Positions 59,033 to 64,000 of a stretch of DNA of 64,000 nucleotides are shown piece by piece. Position 1 is the first letter of the stretch, and the number at the start of each line of letters is the position of its first letter. The stretch spans positions 3,802,663-3,866,662 of the forward strand of contig NC_043744.1 of the NCBI RefSeq assembly GCF_004337985.1, written 5' to 3'. Position numbers and translations under genes: made by a program. Below the pieces are notes generated by a model. The model was not told the origin of the DNA. It saw only the letters and a list, made by a program, of their open reading frames with translations, and searched no databases. This stretch comes from Pyricularia pennisetigena (Eukaryota; Ascomycota; Sordariomycetes; Magnaporthales; Pyriculariaceae).

Positions 59033-59189
59033 ATATAAACGCAGTTACGGGAACACCTTTATCCAAAACGACCTTTATATTTTAACCACCAACCCACGTT
59101 CGTTCCATCCCGACCTTATACATTTTTTTCCACCTTCGCGTGGAAATCCTAACTGCGCAATAACGGTTTTAAACCTGTAACGCTTTTTA

Positions 59190-59799
59190 ACTGGCCTATA
59201 GCTTAATATAATGGTAATATTTACGGTAATTGAACTTAGTTATCGCGTTATCGCCACCGATTTAAAACGTTTTATTAAATATTCCATTATGGGCGTATTT
59301 ATACGCCAACGATAAAATAAATTCGGCGCGCCCGTACCGGTTATTATTGTTAACGTTACGTGCGAAAGCGATATTAAAACGGTGGTTAGGTATTACAATA
59401 AAAATAAAATCCCTTTCCTCCTTTAAAACGGCGGTAATAACTGGGTTTCGCTCAAATTTAAAATTTTTGGCGTTATTTTCAATTTCGCGGGCCTAAATTA
59501 GGTCGTCGTTAATATAATTAAACAAATTACCCGCGTCGGCGGCGGTATTATTATATCCGACGTAATCGCCGCTATTAATACGGCCGGTATATTCGTCCAA
59601 ATTGGTAATTGCAATTGCGTCGGCGCATTCGGAACCGGTTTCGGTGGCGGTTATAATAACCTTATCGGAAAATTCGGTATAACCGTCGATAATATATCAT
59701 CCTTCCGGGTAATTACCGCCGCCGGGAAAGCGATTAATATTAACCCGTTTTTTAACCCGGATTTTTGGTAAATTATATAAGGCGTTAGCCCTAATTTCG
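59190..59799 (+). pseudogene. RIP-mutated FAD-linked oxidoreductase fragment
   Basis: The plus strand reads NKFGAPVPVIIVNVTCESDI (59.31 kb), YYNKNKIPFLL-stop-NGGNNW (family Q), FAGLN, GGGIIISDVIAAINTAG, IFVQIGNCNCVGAFGTGFGG and GYNNLIGKFGITVDNISSFR, VITAAGKAININ, then NPDF and a W-less GV.PNF. This is the FAD_binding_4 domain of fungal FAD-linked oxidoreductases, with NCNCVG carrying the Cys flavin-linkage region. The frame ends at 59799, exactly where the retroelement LTR begins. It differs in subfamily from the intact oxidase at 4.05 kb. Confidence 0.75.
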
Positions 59800-60208
59800 T
59801 GTTACGATCAAGGTATCGGGTAACCTGTTCTTAGGGTAAAGTACAGTGGGTTAAAGCAACTGAACGTCTTAACTGGGTAACTGGGGTTCTCAATAACTGG
59901 GGTAAAATTATAATCGTTTTCAAATAAGTATTAAGGTTAATTAGAGTTTAATTACTGTTAAACAATCCTAAAATCGAATTTATTTATATGGTAATAAGCG
60001 TGCCTTATATAAATTATGTTCCGAATATAATTTCCCTTAATCTGTTACAGATTGCAGAAATTATTTCGCCTAATCTGTTGTAATTTTTTAAAAATCATTA
60101 AAATCACCTTTTTGGCGATTACGTGGCGTTACGTAACTTTTCCCTTAAGTAATCGATGTTTTATTATCGGCGATTTTTTTGGGCGAATGTCGTTAGGAGG
60201 GGTGTAAC
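59800..60208 (-). repeat. Probable 3' LTR of the gypsy element
   Basis: On the plus strand it starts TGTTACGATCAAGG directly at the break in the FAD oxidoreductase fragment and ends about GGAGGGGTGTAA. A minus-strand purine-rich tract (AGGCTAAGCGGGG) stands immediately inside, as expected for a polypurine tract. The partner LTR is outside the window, so the boundaries are inferred. Confidence 0.5.
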
Positions 60209-60529
60209 CCCGCTTAGCCTTATTGGTACCGACCCATCTTATTTGGTCGTAATATTAGGTTTCCTTTTCTTTGGCCAAATCCTTTTGGCTTTTAAATAGT
60301 TTATATTCCCTTAATTTTTGTTTTTATTTCCATATTCCTTCTTTATTAATTTTTTTGCGCTATATTTAATCGCGTAGCTAAATTAAAATTTGGTCGTTCG
60401 TCGACAGAACGTCGCCACGCTTTCCTTTTTTCCCTATTATCGACCGATATTATTAAAATGCTTTCCTGCAATCCCTGCTATGCTAAAAGCGTAGCATTTT
60501 ATTAAATGTTTCCGCAGGATTTTATTCGT

Positions 60530-61102
60530 TATATGGAATGCGTTCGTTCCAACCGTTTTAATTGCGACGTATTAGGTTTATCCGCTGCTTAAATCCGTTA
60601 TATTGGTCGCCAATATTCGAAACTGGATACGGAAATTAAAGCGTTTAAGGAGCAAATTTACGCGCAGCAGGCGAAATTGCTTCGTTTGCGAAAATAAAAA
60701 AAACTATGGTTTAAAAAAATAATGCGAGTTATATTTCGCGGAATTAATAATTTGGAGGAATTGGATCGCGTGGAGCGTAAGGAGGCAAAACAGGAAAAGC
60801 GGCGGCGATCGTCCGAAATTTTTCCTAAAATATTATTCGAATCGTTTTTTCCGGATTCCAATTTTGTTTGGGATTCGACCTTCCCGATGGGTTTTTTAAA
60901 TCCTTTTTTGTTGGATAAAATAAATATTTTTGCGCAGTATTCGGTCGGTGGGTTGCTTTTGTCCGTATATTTTAATTTATTGGTGTATATTAATCGTTTT
61001 TTTATAAATTCGTTTGGTGGTGTGGTTTTGAATTCTGGCCGATTTTTAGCTTTTGGGAATGGTAGGTGGTGCTTTTTTAGGTCGTCCTTTTTTTTTGGTT
61101 AA
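60530..61102 (+). pseudogene. Antisense coiled-coil ORF within the gypsy element
   Basis: The plus strand, opposite to pol, reads ECVRSNRFNCDVLGLSAA-stop, then IRYIGRQYSKLDTEIKAFKE, LLRLRK-stop-KKLWFKKIMR and GINNLEELDRVERKEAKQEK. This Cys-containing start plus long charged helix ending LEELDRVER is a text I recognise from repeat-associated fungal proteins of unknown function. It lies between the chromodomain and the 3' LTR. Stops again stand at Gln-like positions. The last 126 codons from 60722 are open. Confidence 0.5.
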
Positions 61103-61139
61103 TTTGTTCGCAAATCCAGTTCCTGGTAATATTAACGGA

Positions 61140-62400
61140 ATGGTTTTTAGCAATTTTGGAAATGGTTAAAGGGTTTTCAAATATTTTTTTCGTGTCCGTA
61201 GTTTTCCCATTTAATAAGGTATTTTGTTTTACCGTAATTGCGTTTATGGTCCAATATTCGTTCGACGTCGTATATTTTTTCCTCGTCGATTTCGATTGTT
61301 TTTTGTATATTGGTGCCGGGTGGTGCTGGTTCCAATAGTAATACGTGGAACGTTGGGTGGATTTTTATGGTTTTTGGTAATAATAATTTGTAATTGGTTT
61401 CGCTGATTTTTTTGTCGATTTTAAAAAATTTAAACTTTTTATAATTAAATTTGCTATTTGGTCGTTGTGTTTTAATATTGCGTCGAATAAAATAAACGCT
61501 ATTTCCCTCCTGGAAAAATAGTCCTTTTATCCGATATTAATTGGCGTATTTGGTCATTTTTTTTCGTACGAATTCCAATTCCTGTTGGAGTTTTCGGTGG
61601 AATTTTCGTAGTTCGTTTGCTTATTTATCGGTTCGTGGGGCCGTAATCGTGGTTTTTGGTTTTCCATATACCGTAAGGTTAAATCCGTAATTGGTATAAA
61701 ACGGGGTTATTTTGGTATTTTCATTTTTTAAGCTATTGTATGCGAATTGTGCTGTGGGTAATAACCGTACCCAGTTATCCTATTTGTGGTTTATATAATA
61801 TTTTAAATATTGTTCCAATATTTGGTTTGTTCGTTTTATTTATCCATTTGTTTGTGGGTGGAATGCTGTAAATAATTTATGGTCGGTTTTTAGCTATTCC
61901 ATCAAAAATTTCCAAAATTTTAATGTAAAAAGCTTATTTTTGTCCGTGATAATGTTTTTTGGAAATCCGTGGTTATTGACAATTATTCGTAGGAATGTGT
62001 AAGCGATTTTTTCGGCGTTATTACTTTCCTTATAAGGTAGGAAATAGGCGTATTTAGTAAATTTGTCCATTATAATTAATATGCTGTTATATTTAATTTT
62101 AGTAAATGGTTTTTCGGAAGGTGGTAGTTTGACGATAAAATCCATTATAATAGTCTGCCAGGCCTTATTAGGGGTTGGTAAAGGCTGTAAAAACCCGTAA
62201 GGTTTGTATTTGGCGGATTTGCTTTTTGCGCAAAGTTCGCAGTTTTTAATAGTTTTTCGTATTTTTTATCGTATTCCTTTAAAATTATAGTGCTGTTTTA
62301 ACCGTTTCCATGTTTTGGAAATCCCTTGGTATCCGTAAGTTTTATTTTCGTGGATTTTCCGTATTTCCTCTGGTATGGTTACCGTGTTAATCGTTATAAA
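61140..62400 (-). pseudogene. Gypsy integrase and chromodomain remnant
   Basis: The zinc-binding H2C2 region reads IRKIHENKTYGYQGISKTWK and CELCAKSKSAKYKPYG. The core at 61894-62145 reads MDFIVKLPPSEKPFTKIKYN, IIMDKFTKYAYFLPYKESN and IIVNNHGFPKNIITDKNKLF with the first two catalytic Asp. After stops, FHPQTNG and ILEQYLKYYINHK follow. At about 61.3-61.14 the chromodomain reads YDVERILDHKRNYGKTKYLI and KWENYGHEKN-W-type text. The arrangement is that of a chromovirus pol C-terminus. Confidence 0.8.
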
Positions 62401-62479
62401 ACTTCGGTAAATTGGTAAAAGGTTTCCGTTGTCGTTTGCCGTGAGGATTTTCCGTGTTTTTTCGGGTATTATATTTTTA

Positions 62480-63900
62480 TGGTTTGGTTTTTTGCTGAAA
62501 ACGTCGGCCCTACCATTTTCTGTTTTTTTTCGGTAAATAATTTTAAAATGGAATTTTAATAGGAATTTTACCCATTTAATTTGTCGTTTATTTAATATTT
62601 TATTAGTGGTAAAATGGGTCAGGTTTTTGTAATCCGTGTAAACTAATATTTCGTATTTAGTTCCGGATAATTGTGGTTTCCATTTTTTAAATATTCGGAT
62701 AATAGCTATAAATTTTTTATCGTGGATTTGGTAATTAAGTTTTAATTTATATAATTTTTGTGAAAAAAAGGCGTAAGGGTGCAGGCGTCTTTTTTCGTTT
62801 CGTTGGCTAAATTATCCTCCGATTGCGTAATCGGATGCGTCGGTTTCGATTTCGAAGGGTTTCGTTGGGTTTAATATTTTAAGGATCGGTTTTTGTGCTA
62901 TTGCATTTTGTAGCTGTTCGAAAGTTTATTGTGTTTATTCCGTCCATTGGAATTTTAGGTCCTTTTTGGTTATATTGGTTAATAGGGTGGCGATCGCGCC
63001 GTAACCTTTAATGAATTTTTTGTAAAAGTTCACGAATCCAAAAAATACCCGAACGTTTTTTACGTTTTATGGTTGGGGCTATTCCTTTACTGCTTGGATT
63101 TTTGATTTTTCCATCCTGATTTTTCCAGGGGCGATAATGTATCCTAGGAAATTGATTTATTTGCTGTAAAAAATGCATTTTTCGGGTTTAATTAAGAGTT
63201 TAGCGTTTTATAGCTTTTATAGAATTGTGTGGACGTGTTTTTTGTGTTTTTCCAACGTTTTGGAAAAAATAAGGATATCGTCCAGGTAAATAACGACAAA
63301 AATGTTTAAATATTTTTTAAAAACGTGGTTAATTATGGTTTGAAAAATTGCGGGGGCGTTGGTAAAACCGAAAAACATTACCAGGTATTTATAATGTCCT
63401 CGTTTAATGCGAAATGCTATTTTCCATTTTTCGCCTTTTTTTATGCGGATTAAGTTGTATGCTTTTTTGAGGTTTAGTGTCGTAAACCATTGTATTTGGT
63501 AAAACATGTTTCGAAATTTTCCTATTAATGGGAGCGGGTAGCAATTTTTTATTGTAATATCGTTTAGTTGTTTGTAGTCCACGTATAATCGTAATTTTCC
63601 GTTTTTCTTTGGTATAAAAAGGATTGGGTATCCTACTGGTAATATCGATGGTTTAATATAGCCTTTTTTGAGGTTTTCCGCGAAATATTCGTTTAAAATT
63701 TCCATCTGTGTCGGATTTAAACCGTATATTTTGTGGAATTTTGGTTGGGTTCCTTTTTTTAATGGTATTTTATAATCGAACGGACTGTGTTCGGGTAATC
63801 CTGTTTCGAGTTTTTGGTTAAATAATCGTATATAATTTTGGTATTTTTCTGGAATTTTGCCGTTTTTGGTCTGTTTTTTCGTGGTTTATATTGTATAATT
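62480..63900 (-). pseudogene. Gypsy reverse transcriptase and RNase H remnant
   Basis: An open stretch at 63217-63705 gives 162 residues: ILPVGYPILFIPKKNGKLRL, YVDYKQLNDITIKNCYPLPL, FTTLNLKKAYNLIRIKKGEK, FGFTNAPAIFQTIINHVFKK and the YLDDILIFSKT catalytic block. The first Asp of the usual TxLDLxxAY motif is changed to Asn (TLNLKKAY), a G-to-A effect. RNase H follows with LVYTDYKNLTHFTTNK and KWVKFLLKFHFKIIYRKKTE at about 62.65-62.5 kb. Confidence 0.88.
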
Positions 63901-64000
63901 GGATCGGTTTTGGCCTGTGGATAGTCGCTTTTTTTCCGATATTGGCTCCGGGGTTGGTCGTCCTTTTTATAGGTACGCCATTTGTTTTATTTGGTCCTTC

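Larger units (their letters stand above)
59800..64000 (-). mobile_element. Ty3/gypsy chromovirus-type retrotransposon, partial
   Basis: Minus-strand order from the right edge: reverse transcriptase (63.9-63.0 kb), RNase H (about 62.95-62.5), integrase (62.4-61.5) and a chromodomain (about 61.3-61.14), then a putative 3' LTR at 59800-60208. RT before integrase and a C-terminal chromodomain identify a chromovirus of the Ty3/gypsy group. Many stops. The 5' part (gag, protease, 5' LTR) lies beyond the window. The element inserted into an FAD oxidoreductase gene. Confidence 0.85.

Noticed and set aside
35204..64000. Right half as part of a giant Starship-type element
   Set aside because: I could not recognise a DUF3435 tyrosine-recombinase captain or typical cargo set; nested retro- and DNA transposons explain the content.

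Overview
The window is nuclear DNA of a filamentous ascomycete, most likely a plant-associated Sordariomycete. Genes carry short GT..AG introns of about 60-135 bp with ordinary fungal splice sites, and most encode secreted proteins typical of plant-colonising fungi. The right half is an AT-rich block that looks mutated by repeat-induced point mutation (RIP). The species cannot be read from the sequence.

Positions 1-35 kb are a normal, roughly balanced-GC region with about eleven credible intact genes and one weak one: a rhodopsin/SAT4-like membrane protein (1.0-2.6 kb, minus), a secreted berberine-bridge-type FAD oxidase (4.05-5.87, plus), a cutinase (8.76-9.68, plus) behind four CCGAGG boxes, a secreted protein of unknown function (10.7-11.4, plus), a 70-residue cysteine-rich secreted protein (12.6-12.8, plus) lying between transposon fragments, a small Gly/Ser-rich protein (13.6-14.2, minus), a secreted HExxH protein (16.5-17.9, plus), a GH131 glucanase-like enzyme with a lysine-rich repeat insert (21.4-22.8, plus), an SGNH/GDSL esterase (25.0-26.1, plus), a transmembrane terpene-cyclase-like protein (28.0-29.0, plus) and an APC-family permease (29.3-30.9, minus). 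Seven of the eleven have a secretion signal. This part also holds two broken genes: a pogo-type transposase (18.4-20.0) and a TPR-SET protein (33.1-34.9) that lacks the first half of its SET domain. There is no sign of one pathway; the common thread is secretion and cell-wall or cuticle attack.

At about 35.47 kb base composition changes abruptly. From there to 64 kb nearly everything is a degraded gene or transposon: a RIP-mutated, C-terminally truncated copy of a giant DUF3638-family gene (35.2-41.3, minus); a pogo transposon (42.35-43.86, with its other end at 54.57-54.78) split by a TIR-element arm, an unidentified coding-like block (44.1-46.8) and a complete Ty1/copia retrotransposon with 552-bp LTRs (46.77-54.57, minus); a 231-bp MITE (54.9-55.1); a RIP-mutated rhodopsin/SAT4-like pseudogene (55.6-56.5, plus); a 1,840-bp TIR element with a perfect 8-bp target duplication (57.19-59.03); a RIP-mutated FAD-linked oxidoreductase pseudogene (59.2-59.8, plus) cut by the insertion of a chromodomain-carrying Ty3/gypsy element (59.8 to the right edge, minus).

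Exon boundaries were placed by eye from splice consensus, reading frame and family resemblance. Family names rest on remembered motifs, not on a search. Internal stops in the right half often stand where the family has Gln or Trp, which fits C-to-T change.
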